Notes under the pieces: model-generated
What the model saw: only the letters and a program-made list of their open reading frames with translations
The model's database searches: none
What the model was told of the DNA's origin: nothing
Shown here: piece after piece, positions 34,855 through 43,319 of the stretch
How positions within the stretch are numbered: the first letter of the stretch is position 1
Layout: each line of letters starts with the position of its first letter
Origin: Dokdonella_A sp963758365
Lineage (GTDB): Bacteria > Pseudomonadota > Gammaproteobacteria > Xanthomonadales > Rhodanobacteraceae
Assembly (NCBI GenBank): GCA_963758365.1
Contig: CAVWVB010000001.1
Location: forward strand, 3,038,001 to 3,102,000
Length of the DNA stretch: 64,000 nucleotides
Direction of reading: 5' to 3'
Position numbers and translations under genes: made by a program

Positions 34855-35334
34855 TCAAAGATGCGCACCGATTTCCTTGCCGATGCTTTCGGGGGTGTCG
34901 GTCGGCGCATAGCGCTTGACGACTTTGCCACTCCTGTCGACGAGGAACTTGGTGAAGTTCCACTTGATCGCCTCGCTGCCGAGCAGGCCCCTGGCCTCAT
35001 GCTTGAGGTACTTGTACAGCGGATGCGCATCGGCGCCGTTGACGTCGATCTTGGCAAACAGCGGGAACGTCACGTCGTAGTTCAATGAACAGAAATTCCT
35101 GATCTCGGCCTCGTCGCCGGGCTCCTGATGGCCGAACTGGTCACACGGAAAACCCAGCACGACCAGGCCCTGCTTGTGGAAATCCTCGTGGAGTTTCTGC
35201 AGGCCCGCGTACTGCGGCGTGAAGCCGCATTTGGACGCGACGTTGACGATCAGCATCGCCTTGCCGCGGTACGCGTCGAGCGACTGCGCCTTGCCGTCGA
35301 TCGTGGTCGCCTGGAAATCGTATATCGAGCTCAT
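34855..35334 (-). CDS. Glutathione peroxidase family protein (Cys type)
   Basis: 159 aa. Reduces peroxides with glutathione or thioredoxin. Peroxidatic Cys36 in NVASKCGFTPQY, then GFPCDQFGHQEPG (catalytic Gln) and KWNFTKFLVDRSGKVV (Trp/Asn). The active residue is Cys, not selenocysteine. Start at ATG 35334 (MSSIYDFQATTIDG). A resolving-type Cys in FPCDQF is present, as in thioredoxin-dependent homologues. Thirty-nine bases downstream of the transporter start on the same strand. Confidence 0.94.
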   Translation of the reverse strand: MSSIYDFQATTIDGKAQSLDAYRGKAMLIVNVASKCGFTPQYAGLQKLHEDFHKQGLVVLGFPCDQFGHQEPGDEAEIRNFCSLNYDVTFPLFAKIDVNGADAHPLYKYLKHEARGLLGSEAIKWNFTKFLVDRSGKVVKRYAPTDTPESIGKEIGAHL

Positions 35335-35543
35335 GACGCACTCCGTGGTTCGACAATTCGGACTGCGTCCGCCGCAACCGACGCGGACAGCACAGCGGGC
35401 CCGAGGGACACGCGCGAGGATTCGCGCGGATCGTTCGGAATTCGCGACATTAGACCCTTGGCGCGAATTCGGAAAGTCCGCGACCGCCCCGTTCACGCGC
35501 AGCTTGCGTTACCCTCGCCACGACACGCCACGAGGAAACGCTC

Positions 35544-37544
35544 ATGCGCCATTCCTGGCTCGCCGCCCTGCTCAGCGCGCTGACCGCGGCCGTCCACGCC
35601 GCACCGCCCGTGCAGGGGCAGGAGTCCGGCAACCGCGTCGTCGAAAACATTCCGCCGATCCCCGCGCCGTTGAGTGAACAGCTGCAGCGCTACTCGAATA
35701 CGCGCAGCGCAACGCTCGGCGGCTGGCTCGGCGATGACGCCGGCCTGCTGATCTCGACGCGGTTTGCGAACACGGCCCAGGTGCATCAGGTTGCGCGGCC
35801 GGGCGGCGCACGCGAGCAGCTGACCTTCTACGACGAACCAGTCACTGCACTGGCGGCCAATCCGAAACGCAACGGGTTCGTGTTCGGCAAGGACAGCGGC
35901 GGTTCGGAGTTCTGGCAGCTCTACTGGTTCGGCCTCGCGACCCGGGAAACGCGCCTGCTTACCGATGGCAGGTCGCGCAACCAGGCGCCGCTGTGGTCGC
36001 ACGACGGACGCCGGCTCGCCTGGAGCAGCACCGCGCGCAACGGCAAGGACACCGATGTCTGGGTGCTCGACCTCGACACCGGCAAGAGCAAGCCCGTGGT
36101 GACTTCGGGCGGCCTCTGGGTTGCGACCGACTTCTCGCCCGACGCCAGGCAGCTGCTGACGCAGCGGATCGTGTCGATCAACGAGGTGCGTCCGGGCACG
36201 GTCGACGTGGCCGGCAGGAAGCTGCAGATGTTCCCGGTCGAGGACGGCAGCGCCGCATTCGGCGCATTCCGCTTCGCGGCCGATGGCAGGGGCGTGTACT
36301 ACACCTCGGATGAACGCAGCGAGTTCCAGCGCCTGCGCTTCCACGACCTGACGACCGGCAAGGTCAGCGTGCTGAGCGCCGACGTGCCCTGGGACGTCGA
36401 GGAGTTCGCGCTGTCCGACGATGGCCGCTTCATCGCATTCGTGAGCAACGAGGATGGTTTCGGCGTCCTTCACCTGCTGGATGCCGCCACACGCGGGGAG
36501 CATCCGCTGCCGACCTTGCCCAGGGGCGTGATTTCGGACATCGAATTCAGTCCCGACTCGCGTGCGCTCGCATTCGCGGTGAACTCGGCGAACTCGCCGA
36601 GCGACGTCTATTCGATCGACCTGACGCGCACCACGCTCGAGCGCTGGACCCGCAGCGAGGTCGGCGGCCTCGATACCGCGAGGCTGGCCACGCCCGACCT
36701 CGTGCGCTTTCCGACTTTCGATCAGGACAACGGCCGCACGCGGACGATTCCGGCGTTCTACTACCGTCCGCGCGGAGCGCGCGAGGACCGCAAAGTCCCG
36801 GTCGTGATCCAGATCCATGGCGGCCCGGAGTCACAGGCACGACCGGTGTTCAGCGCCGAGATCCAGTATCTGGTCGACCGGCTCGGGGTTGCCGTGCTGG
36901 TCCCGAACGTGCGCGGCTCGGCCGGATACGGCAAGAGCTATCTGAAACTCGACAACGGATCGAAGCGCGAGGACTCGGTGCGCGATATCGGTGCCCTGCT
37001 CGACTGGATCGCGACCCGGCCCGAACTGGATGCGACGCGGGTCGGAGTCTACGGCGGCTCCTACGGCGGCTACATGGTGCTTGCGTCGATGACCCGCTAC
37101 AACGACCGCCTGCGTGCCGGTGTCGATATCGTGGGCATCTCGAATTTCGTGACCTTTCTCACCCATACCGAAAGCTACCGGCGCGACCTGCGCCGTGCCG
37201 AGTACGGTGACGAGCGCGATGCGAAGATGCGCGAGTACCTCGAGAAGATCTCGCCGACCACGAATGCGAAGAACATCACGATTCCGCTGTTCGTCGCCCA
37301 GGGCGCGAACGATCCGCGCGTGCCGGCGAGCGAAGCCGCGCAGATCGTGAACAGCGTGCGCGACAACGGCGGCGAGGTGTGGTTCCTCGAGTTCAGGGAC
37401 GAGGGACACGGTTTCCGCAAGAAATCGAACGTCGACTACTTTCGCGCCGCGACGATGTTGTTCTGGCAGCGGCATCTGATCGGTCCGCCGGCCGCTGCGG
37501 CGACCGCAGCGCCGAAATCCGCAACGGCCCCCGGCGCAGGCTAG
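35544..37544 (+). CDS. S9 family serine peptidase (prolyl oligopeptidase-like)
   Basis: 666 aa. Signal peptide MRHSWLAALLSALTAAVHA, a beta-propeller (LWSHDGRRLAWSS; IEFSPDSRALAFAV) and a C-terminal alpha/beta hydrolase with Ser506 in GGSYGGYM, Asp590 in GANDPRVP and His622 in DEGHGF. Periplasmic peptidase releasing dipeptides or cleaving after Pro/Ala. GAGGAAA precedes the ATG. Its stop TAG and the stop of ctaB on the other strand share the palindrome CTAG at 37541-37544. Confidence 0.92.
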   Translation: MRHSWLAALLSALTAAVHAAPPVQGQESGNRVVENIPPIPAPLSEQLQRYSNTRSATLGGWLGDDAGLLISTRFANTAQVHQVARPGGAREQLTFYDEPVTALAANPKRNGFVFGKDSGGSEFWQLYWFGLATRETRLLTDGRSRNQAPLWSHDGRRLAWSSTARNGKDTDVWVLDLDTGKSKPVVTSGGLWVATDFSPDARQLLTQRIVSINEVRPGTVDVAGRKLQMFPVEDGSAAFGAFRFAADGRGVYYTSDERSEFQRLRFHDLTTGKVSVLSADVPWDVEEFALSDDGRFIAFVSNEDGFGVLHLLDAATRGEHPLPTLPRGVISDIEFSPDSRALAFAVNSANSPSDVYSIDLTRTTLERWTRSEVGGLDTARLATPDLVRFPTFDQDNGRTRTIPAFYYRPRGAREDRKVPVVIQIHGGPESQARPVFSAEIQYLVDRLGVAVLVPNVRGSAGYGKSYLKLDNGSKREDSVRDIGALLDWIATRPELDATRVGVYGGSYGGYMVLASMTRYNDRLRAGVDIVGISNFVTFLTHTESYRRDLRRAEYGDERDAKMREYLEKISPTTNAKNITIPLFVAQGANDPRVPASEAAQIVNSVRDNGGEVWFLEFRDEGHGFRKKSNVDYFRAATMLFWQRHLIGPPAAAATAAPKSATAPGAG

Positions 37545-38479
37545 CCGATCTGCCTGAATGCGAGCGCGCCCTGGCCGGCCGCTACTGCCAGCCAGTGATC
37601 GACGAGCAGGAACGCGAACAGCGCCATCAGGTAGACGATCGAGTAGTTGAACACGCGCATCGGGAAGAACGCGTCGGGCGGATTCATCAGGCGGATCGCG
37701 TAGTAGAGGAACGCACCGCCGAGCACGAGCGCGCCGCCGAGATAGAACAGGCCGCTCATTCCGGTCAGCCAGGGCAGCACCGTGATCACGATCAGCAGCA
37801 CCGTGTAGAACAGCACGTGCCAGCGAGTGTAGGTCACGCCGTGGGTGACCGGCAGCATCGGCACCTGTGCGCGTGCGTAGTCGTCGCGGCGGAAGATCGC
37901 GAGCGCCCAGAAATGCGGTGGCGTCCAGATGAAGATGATCAGGAACAGGAGCAGCGCGTACGGATGCACCTGGCCGGTCACCGCGACCCAGCCGAGCACC
38001 GGTGGCGCAGCGCCGGCGGCACCGCCGATCACGATGTTTTGCGGTGTTGCGCGCTTGAGATACGCGGTGTACACGACTGCGTAACCAATCAGCGAGGCGA
38101 ACGTCAGCGCGGCAGTCAGCGTGTTGACGAAGGCAAGCAGGATCGCCATCGACAGCGCGCCGAGCACGAGCGCGAACACGAGCACCTGCAACGGTGTCAA
38201 CGCACCGGTCGCGAGCGGCCGGTTCGCGGTGCGCGCCATCAGCCGGTCGATACGCTGGTCGATCAGGTGGTTGAGCGCGGCTGCCGACGCGGCCGCGAGC
38301 CAGATGCCGGCCATGCCGGCGATTGCGGCGCGCCATGGCGGCAGTCCCGGTACCGCGAGAAACATGCCGATCACCGCGGTGAACACGATCAACGCAACGA
38401 CTCGCGGCTTGGTCAGTTCGAGATACTGGCGGACGATGGGCGGCATTACGGCTGGTTGCGCGAGGACGGATTGAACCAC
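37541..38479 (-). CDS. ctaB: Protoheme IX farnesyltransferase (heme O synthase)
   Basis: 312 aa from GTG 38479; an ATG at 38446 (MPPIVRQYLELTKPRVV) would give 301 and may be the real start. UbiA-type prenyltransferase with nine or so membrane helices and the Asp-rich motif NHLIDQRIDRLMARTANRPL plus a second one near FRRDDYARAQVPMLPV. Adds farnesyl to heme B to make heme O for the oxidase. Last gene of the SURF1-SCO-like-ctaA-ctaB assembly operon. Confidence 0.95.
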   Translation of the reverse strand: MVQSVLAQPAVMPPIVRQYLELTKPRVVALIVFTAVIGMFLAVPGLPPWRAAIAGMAGIWLAAASAAALNHLIDQRIDRLMARTANRPLATGALTPLQVLVFALVLGALSMAILLAFVNTLTAALTFASLIGYAVVYTAYLKRATPQNIVIGGAAGAAPPVLGWVAVTGQVHPYALLLFLIIFIWTPPHFWALAIFRRDDYARAQVPMLPVTHGVTYTRWHVLFYTVLLIVITVLPWLTGMSGLFYLGGALVLGGAFLYYAIRLMNPPDAFFPMRVFNYSIVYLMALFAFLLVDHWLAVAAGQGALAFRQIG

Positions 38480-38584
38480 GAAGAGCGCGAGGAACGACGC
38501 GCGCGCCGCTGCGGCAAGGTCGCTTGCAGCGTCTTCTTCGAACGTGGGGCGTTTCGACTCTGGATATCTTTGTCTGCCTGGTGT

Positions 38585-39733
38585 TCAGTCGTGCAATTGT
38601 GCGCCCGTCAGTGGCGCCTGGACCCGGACCAGCAACGCAATCAACGTCACCAGCAGCAGTGCGGCGACGCCATTGTGGGCGGTCGCGATAGCGAGCGGCA
38701 GCACCCATTTCACATTGAGGATGCCGAGCACGATCTGCGCGCACAAGACCAGCACGAGCAGCGTGGCGTTCGCGCGCAGGCTTCGGCGCCACGCGAGCAC
38801 GCCGAGCGCGAGTACATAGCCGAACACGACCAGCGCGCCGATACGGTGGCTGATCTGGATCGCGGCGCGCGCCGCGCCGTCGAGCACGCCGCCCTCATAG
38901 TCAACGCCGATGCCGCGCCAGAGCACGAATGCCTCATGGAAATCGCTGCGCGGCCACCACTGACCGGCGCAGCGCGGAAAGTCGACGCCGCAAGCCAGCG
39001 CGGCATAGTTCGCGCTGGTCCAGCCGCCAAGCGCGATCTGCAGCGCGAGCAGCGCGAGCGCCACGACGACGAGCGGTCGCAGCGGGGCCTGGACGGCTGT
39101 CGGCAGGTGTTGGCCGGCGAGCCGCAACGCGACGTAGGCGAGCAGCGCGAGGGTCAGCATGCCGCCGAGCAAATGCGCCATCACTACAATCGGCTTGAGC
39201 AGCAGGGTCACGGTCCACATGCCGAGCATGGCCTGCAGGATCACGACCGCGAGTGCGGCGACCGCGATGCGCCAGGGAGCCGCCCGATCCAGGCGCGCGG
39301 CCACGAACAGGGGCACACAGATCGCGATGACCGACAGCACGCCCGAGACCACGTAGGCGTGAGTCATGTACGAGGCGACCGCGCAGGCCGCCGCGGCGGC
39401 GGCCACGAGCAACGCAAGGAAACAGCGCCGACGCGGTCCGACCGCGACCAGCGCGAGCGCAAGCACGAGTACGCCGAGCGACCCGGCGAGCATGCGGTGC
39501 ACCTGCTCGCGCCACGCCTTGTGCGCCTCGAACGGACGCGTGGGGAATGCCGCGTTCGCATGTGCGATGTCCTGCTCGTGTCCGGGCCACGTCGCCTTGC
39601 CGTAGCAGGTCGGCCAGTCCGGACACGACAGTCCGGCATTGGACAGGCGCACGAACGCACCGAACACGATCACGAGGAACGCGAAGACAGCGGCGAATGC
39701 GGCAAGCCGGGCCGGAGTGACCGGAGCACGCAT
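38585..39733 (-). CDS. ctaA: Heme A synthase (COX15/CtaA family)
   Basis: 382 aa. Eight membrane helices. The heme-binding motifs FVRLSNAGLSCPDWP, REQVHRMLAG, MAHLLGGMLT and ISHRIGALVVFGYV carry the conserved His residues. Oxidises heme O to heme A in the membrane. GGGGTGAGG immediately precedes the ATG at 39733. About 105 bases upstream of ctaB and 2 bases downstream of the SCO-like gene. Confidence 0.94.
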   Translation of the reverse strand: MRAPVTPARLAAFAAVFAFLVIVFGAFVRLSNAGLSCPDWPTCYGKATWPGHEQDIAHANAAFPTRPFEAHKAWREQVHRMLAGSLGVLVLALALVAVGPRRRCFLALLVAAAAAACAVASYMTHAYVVSGVLSVIAICVPLFVAARLDRAAPWRIAVAALAVVILQAMLGMWTVTLLLKPIVVMAHLLGGMLTLALLAYVALRLAGQHLPTAVQAPLRPLVVVALALLALQIALGGWTSANYAALACGVDFPRCAGQWWPRSDFHEAFVLWRGIGVDYEGGVLDGAARAAIQISHRIGALVVFGYVLALGVLAWRRSLRANATLLVLVLCAQIVLGILNVKWVLPLAIATAHNGVAALLLVTLIALLVRVQAPLTGAQLHD

Positions 39734-39735
39734 CC

Positions 39736-40287
39736 TCACCCCTTGACCAGTCGCGCAAGGTCCTTGCGCAGCCTGTTGGCGTCGTAGCCGGCCGCATACC
39801 GCAGGACCAGGAAACCGTGCGGGTCGGCGAACGCGACCGCAAGCTCGTCGGATCCGGCCGGGTGCAGGCCGGACAGGCTGCGATCGACGTCGCGGGCGGT
39901 CTGCACCGGCTCCATTGCGGCAAGCAGCGCTGGCGCGAGGTCGGCACCGAGCACGACGACGCGCACGCGATGCGCGTTCTGGTTGAGGGTGAGCCGCGCG
40001 CGCCGCAGTTCGTCGATGCGTTCGATGCAGCGCGTCGCGCAGGCCGGACCCGGCAGCGCGAAGATCGTCCATGACCAGTCGGCATCCTTCCATGCCAGCG
40101 GGCGACCGTCGGCGAGCACGAACCGCGCCGCGCCGAGATCCCGTGGCGGCTCGATCATCTCACCGTAGTTGCGCGTGGCGGCCGGGCGCCAGCCGATGGT
40201 GTGCAGCACGATCGCCGCGAGCAACGGTGCGGCGAACAGCGCGACGATCAGGATCAGGCCGATGCGCGATCGCGTGCGGGGGGTCAT
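39736..40287 (-). CDS. SCO-like membrane-anchored thioredoxin-fold protein
   Basis: 183 aa. One N-terminal membrane helix (GLILIVALFAAPLLAAIVL), then a periplasmic domain. WTIFALPGPACATRCIERIDELR carries C83-x3-C87, the Cu-binding CxxxC spacing of SCO proteins, and ELAVAFADPHGFLVLRYAAGY resembles the SCO/thioredoxin C-terminal beta-alpha unit, but the canonical SCO His is not obvious. Likely helps copper delivery or Cys reduction for the CuA site. Starts in a 4-base overlap with SURF1 and ends 2 bases before ctaA. Confidence 0.7.
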   Translation of the reverse strand: MTPRTRSRIGLILIVALFAAPLLAAIVLHTIGWRPAATRNYGEMIEPPRDLGAARFVLADGRPLAWKDADWSWTIFALPGPACATRCIERIDELRRARLTLNQNAHRVRVVVLGADLAPALLAAMEPVQTARDVDRSLSGLHPAGSDELAVAFADPHGFLVLRYAAGYDANRLRKDLARLVKG

Positions 40288-41012
40288 TGCGATGGTTCGT
40301 CCTTGCGCCAGTGCAGGCTCACGAAGATCACCACTGCGACCGCAGCAAACGTGAACCAGGTGAATGCATAGCCGAGATGGCGTTGCGGCGGAAACACCTG
40401 CGGCGTCCACTCGCGCACGAAAGCGCTTCCCGCGGCCGGAAGCAGCAGCAGCACGCGCGAATCGAGCTTGCGGCCGAGGTCCCGCGAGATCTCGGCGGGG
40501 TCGATGTAGATGCTGGTCTTGGGCCACGCCTGCTGTGCCGGCAGCGCGTCACCGCCAAGACGCAAACCGGTTCCGGGCGCGGCTGCGTACAGCGCGGTCA
40601 GTTCCTGCCGGCCTGCGGGCGGCGGCGGCACGACCGGCCTCGCGCCGCGGGCGTCGCGCGCGAGAAAGCCGCGGTTCACGAGCACGGGCACGCCGCCGTC
40701 GGCCGGCTCGAACACGTCGAACAGCATGACTCCGGCGCGCCCGTCCCGCACCTGATTGTCGAGCACGTACGCATGTTGCGGGTCGTAGCGTCCGCTCACG
40801 CGCACCAGCGGTACGCGGACCGGCTTGGTCGCGCGGCGCGCCTGATCGAGGGACACCGGCGTCTGCTCGGTTGCGTGCGCGAAAGCCGCGAACAATGCGG
40901 TCTTGTCCCTGGCGCGGCGAAGCTGCCAGGTCGCAAGTCCGATGAACAGCGCGATGCCCGCACAGGTCAGCAGGACCGCAGGCGCGCCAGGACGGCGCCA
41001 ATGTCTAGCCAT
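40284..41012 (-). CDS. SURF1 family cytochrome oxidase assembly protein
   Basis: 242 aa. Two terminal membrane helices (LLTCAGIALFIGLATWQLRRA; FTWFTFAAVAVVIFVSLHW) flank a periplasmic domain with VSGRYDPQHAYVLDNQ, GVPVLVNRGFL and HLGYAFTWF, all SURF1 hallmarks. Needed for heme A insertion into subunit I. First gene of the ctaB-ward operon; divergent from the DUF2909 gene. Confidence 0.93.
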   Translation of the reverse strand: MARHWRRPGAPAVLLTCAGIALFIGLATWQLRRARDKTALFAAFAHATEQTPVSLDQARRATKPVRVPLVRVSGRYDPQHAYVLDNQVRDGRAGVMLFDVFEPADGGVPVLVNRGFLARDARGARPVVPPPPAGRQELTALYAAAPGTGLRLGGDALPAQQAWPKTSIYIDPAEISRDLGRKLDSRVLLLLPAAGSAFVREWTPQVFPPQRHLGYAFTWFTFAAVAVVIFVSLHWRKDEPSQ

Positions 41013-41071
41013 GGCGCGGAGCTATACTGGCGGGCATTGCCGGCCCGCCGTGCCGATGCCGAGACGCCATC

Positions 41072-41281
41072 ATGCTCAGCACGTTCCTGATCCTGATCTT
41101 CTTTGCGGCGATCATCTACAACCTCGGCGCGGGCCTGTACTTCATGATGACCGACAAGGGCGGGAGCGACCGCACGCTGAAAGCGCTGACGCGGCGCATC
41201 GCGCTGTCGGTGCTGGTGATCCTGCTGGTCATCATCGGCATCTGGACCGGAATCATCCGGCCGCATGGCGTGGGCGGCTGA
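41072..41281 (+). CDS. DUF2909 twin-transmembrane protein
   Basis: 69 aa. Two membrane helices (LILIFFAAIIYNLGAGLYFMM; LSVLVILLVIIGIWTGII) joined by the basic loop TDKGGSDRTLKALTRRIA. This is the DUF2909 pattern, a small protein regularly found beside cox genes and presumed to affect oxidase biogenesis. Here it is on the plus strand, divergent from SURF1 and convergent with ctaE, splitting the oxidase locus. TATACT at 41023-41028 is a possible -10. Confidence 0.85.
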   Translation: MLSTFLILIFFAAIIYNLGAGLYFMMTDKGGSDRTLKALTRRIALSVLVILLVIIGIWTGIIRPHGVGG

Positions 41282-41319
41282 CCGGCCCGAGCCGAATCCC
41301 GATTGTCGGCGCCCGGCTT

Positions 41320-42189
41320 CTAAAGCACATACACGAACAGGAACAGTCCGAGCCAGACCACGTCGACGAAATGCCAGTACCACGCGACCGCTTCGAATCC
41401 GAAGTGGTGGTCGCGGCTGAAATGGCCCTTCGCGCAGCGCAGCCAGATCACGGTGAGCATGATCGCACCGAGCGTGACATGCAGACCGTGGAAACCGGTC
41501 AGCATGAAGAACGTGGAACCGTAGATCCCGCTGCCCAGGGTCAGATTCAGGTGTCCGTAGGCGTGGCCGTATTCATAGGCCTGGAAGCCGAGGAACGTCG
41601 CACCGAGCACGACCGTTGCGGCGAGAAAAACCAGCAAGCGGGTGCGGTGGCCTGCACGCAGCGCATGGTGGGCGATCGTGATCGTCACACCCGAGGACAG
41701 CAGCAGCAGGGTGTTGAGCAGGGGAATCCCCCAAGGCGCCATGGACTGGAACGCGCCGCCGACGTCGCCGGGGCCGTTGGTCGGCCACGCGGCCGCGAAG
41801 TGCGGCCACAGGAACTCGTTGGTGAGCGCTCCATGGCCGACGCCGCCGAGCCACGGAACCGAGTACATGCGCGTGTAGAACAGCGTACCGAAAAACGCAC
41901 CGAAGAACATGACTTCGGAGAAGATGAACCACATCATGCCCATGCGGAACGAGACGTCGACCTGCTTGTTGTACATGCCGCGCAGGGATTCGCCGATCAC
42001 CGTGCGAAACCAGCCGAACATCATGAACAGCAGCAGGGCGATTCCGAGCAGCATGATCGGTTTGCCGATCGCGTCCACTTCATCGAGCCAGAGCCCGGCG
42101 CCGCCAACGGTGGCGAGCAGGCCGAACGAGCCGATGATCGGCCAGTGGCTGCCGTGGGGAACGTAGTAAGCACCTTGTGTTTGCGCCAT
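41320..42189 (-). CDS. ctaE: Cytochrome c oxidase subunit III
   Basis: 289 aa from ATG 42189 (MAQTQGAYYVPHG). Seven membrane helices with FSEVMFFGAFFGTLFYTR, GVTITIAHHALR, FLGFQAYEYGHA, TGFHGLHVTLGAIML and YWHFVDVVWLGLFLFVYVL, diagnostic for subunit III. Supports stability and proton uptake of the oxidase. Downstream of ctaG and the 57-aa gene; last structural subunit of the ctaCDGE operon. Confidence 0.96.
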   Translation of the reverse strand: MAQTQGAYYVPHGSHWPIIGSFGLLATVGGAGLWLDEVDAIGKPIMLLGIALLLFMMFGWFRTVIGESLRGMYNKQVDVSFRMGMMWFIFSEVMFFGAFFGTLFYTRMYSVPWLGGVGHGALTNEFLWPHFAAAWPTNGPGDVGGAFQSMAPWGIPLLNTLLLLSSGVTITIAHHALRAGHRTRLLVFLAATVVLGATFLGFQAYEYGHAYGHLNLTLGSGIYGSTFFMLTGFHGLHVTLGAIMLTVIWLRCAKGHFSRDHHFGFEAVAWYWHFVDVVWLGLFLFVYVL

Positions 42190-42321
42190 GGCGATGGATC
42201 CAGTCAATGTCCAGAGGTCACGCTAGCAGGATGCGGCGGATTGGCGCTCGCGCCCGGGTACTGTCGATCGGTGACGCGCCAGGGCTGCCGTGCCCGCACG
42301 CGGTGCCAATCGACGCCGAAT

Positions 42322-42495
42322 TCACTTGCCGGTGTTTCTCACGCCGGTCAGGACGAAGCTCCGTCCTTCGTCTTCGTCCGTCCGGTCCACGATCTTTCGC
42401 GAAGGTTTCCTTGCGGGCTTGCGTTTCGCGTTCACCTGGTCGCCGTGTGCAGGCGCGACGCCTTTCGCCGTTTCGTCTTTTGGTTCGGATCGCAT
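42322..42495 (-). CDS. Small charged protein in the oxidase operon (57 aa)
   Basis: The ATG at 42495 is preceded by GGTGGAG at 8 bases, a good ribosome site. MRSEPKDETAKGVAPAHGD is followed by a basic stretch (KRKPARKPSRKIVDRTDE) and ends VLTGVRNTGK. No membrane helix, no recognised family. It lies between ctaG and ctaE, where some gammaproteobacterial operons have an unnamed small gene. Could be non-coding; a longer in-frame extension to 42597 lacks a better start. Confidence 0.45.
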   Translation of the reverse strand: MRSEPKDETAKGVAPAHGDQVNAKRKPARKPSRKIVDRTDEDEGRSFVLTGVRNTGK

Positions 42496-42593
42496 GATCG
42501 TGACTCCACCTGCCGGACTTTCCCTGAACCGTGCAGCCCCGACCGACGCCAGGCGCACGGATGATTCGCGCGCCTGGCGCGGATTCGAATCGC

Positions 42594-43175
42594 TCAACCT
42601 GCCGGTGGCAACGGCGACCCGGTCTCGGCGAGCCGCCTCGTCGCGACCGCGTTTTCATAGAAAGTGTACGACAGTGTCAACTCGTTCACGCCTCCCGGAA
42701 GATGCGGATCGACGAAGAACTTGACCGGCATGCGCCGCGACTCGCCCGCCTTGAGCACCTGCTCGGTGAAACAGAAACATTCGGTCTTGTTGAAATACTG
42801 CGATGCCTCGCTCGGCGCAATGCTCGGAACCGCGTTGCCGACGATCGCCTCGTCGCCCTGATTGGTTGCGTCGAACCAGACTTCGGTCAGCTTGCCCGGA
42901 TGCACTTCGATGCTCGTCTTCTCAGGCGCGAACACCCATGGCAGCCGGCTGTTGACGCTGGAAACGAACTGCACTGTGATCGTGCGGGTGGTGTCCTCGA
43001 CCATGCCCGCAAACGCGCTCTGATCGACCGCATTCTCGGCGAGCTTGATCCCGAGCACGTGCTCGCAGACGATCCGGTACAGCGGAACCATCGCGAACCC
43101 GAACAGGAACGCGCCGGCACATACGCCCACGCAGATCTTCAGGACTCCGAGATTGCGGCTGCGCGTCTCGCTCAT
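42594..43175 (-). CDS. ctaG: Cytochrome c oxidase assembly protein CtaG/Cox11
   Basis: 193 aa. One membrane anchor (ICVGVCAGAFLFGFAMVPLYR), then a periplasmic immunoglobulin-like copper chaperone domain with VSSVNSRLPWVF, YFNKTECFCFTEQVLKAGE (the CFCF copper-binding motif) and MPVKFFVDP. Delivers copper to CuB of subunit I. Start ATG 43175 overlaps the stop of the 41-aa gene (ATGA). Confidence 0.96.
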   Translation of the reverse strand: MSETRSRNLGVLKICVGVCAGAFLFGFAMVPLYRIVCEHVLGIKLAENAVDQSAFAGMVEDTTRTITVQFVSSVNSRLPWVFAPEKTSIEVHPGKLTEVWFDATNQGDEAIVGNAVPSIAPSEASQYFNKTECFCFTEQVLKAGESRRMPVKFFVDPHLPGGVNELTLSYTFYENAVATRRLAETGSPLPPAG

Positions 43176-43297
43176 TTCCACACCACCGACAGGATCGCCG
43201 CCGCATAGATCGCGAACGCGACCGCTCCGACGATCCATGCGGTGCGCAGCGCGGCACGCCTGGAAGTGGAATCGGATTCGGCGGATCGTTGATTCAT
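43172..43297 (-). CDS. Small single-helix protein, probable cytochrome oxidase small assembly protein
   Basis: 41 aa. MNQRSAESDSTSRRAALRTA precedes one membrane helix (WIVGAVAFAIYAAAILSVV) ending WK. The stop overlaps the ctaG start by the ATGA arrangement, strong evidence for translation. Its position between ctaD and ctaG and its size match the tiny one-helix proteins known at this place in beta- and gammaproteobacterial oxidase operons. Role in oxidase assembly is inferred from context. Easily missed because it is so short. Confidence 0.75.
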   Translation of the reverse strand: MNQRSAESDSTSRRAALRTAWIVGAVAFAIYAAAILSVVWK

Positions 43298-43319
43298 GGG
43301 TCGAGCGCTTGATTCTGGG

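Noticed and set aside
37379..39787. 802-codon plus-strand frame over ctaB and ctaA
   Set aside because: It is antisense to membrane proteins with clear motifs and is filled with His/Arg/Gln.
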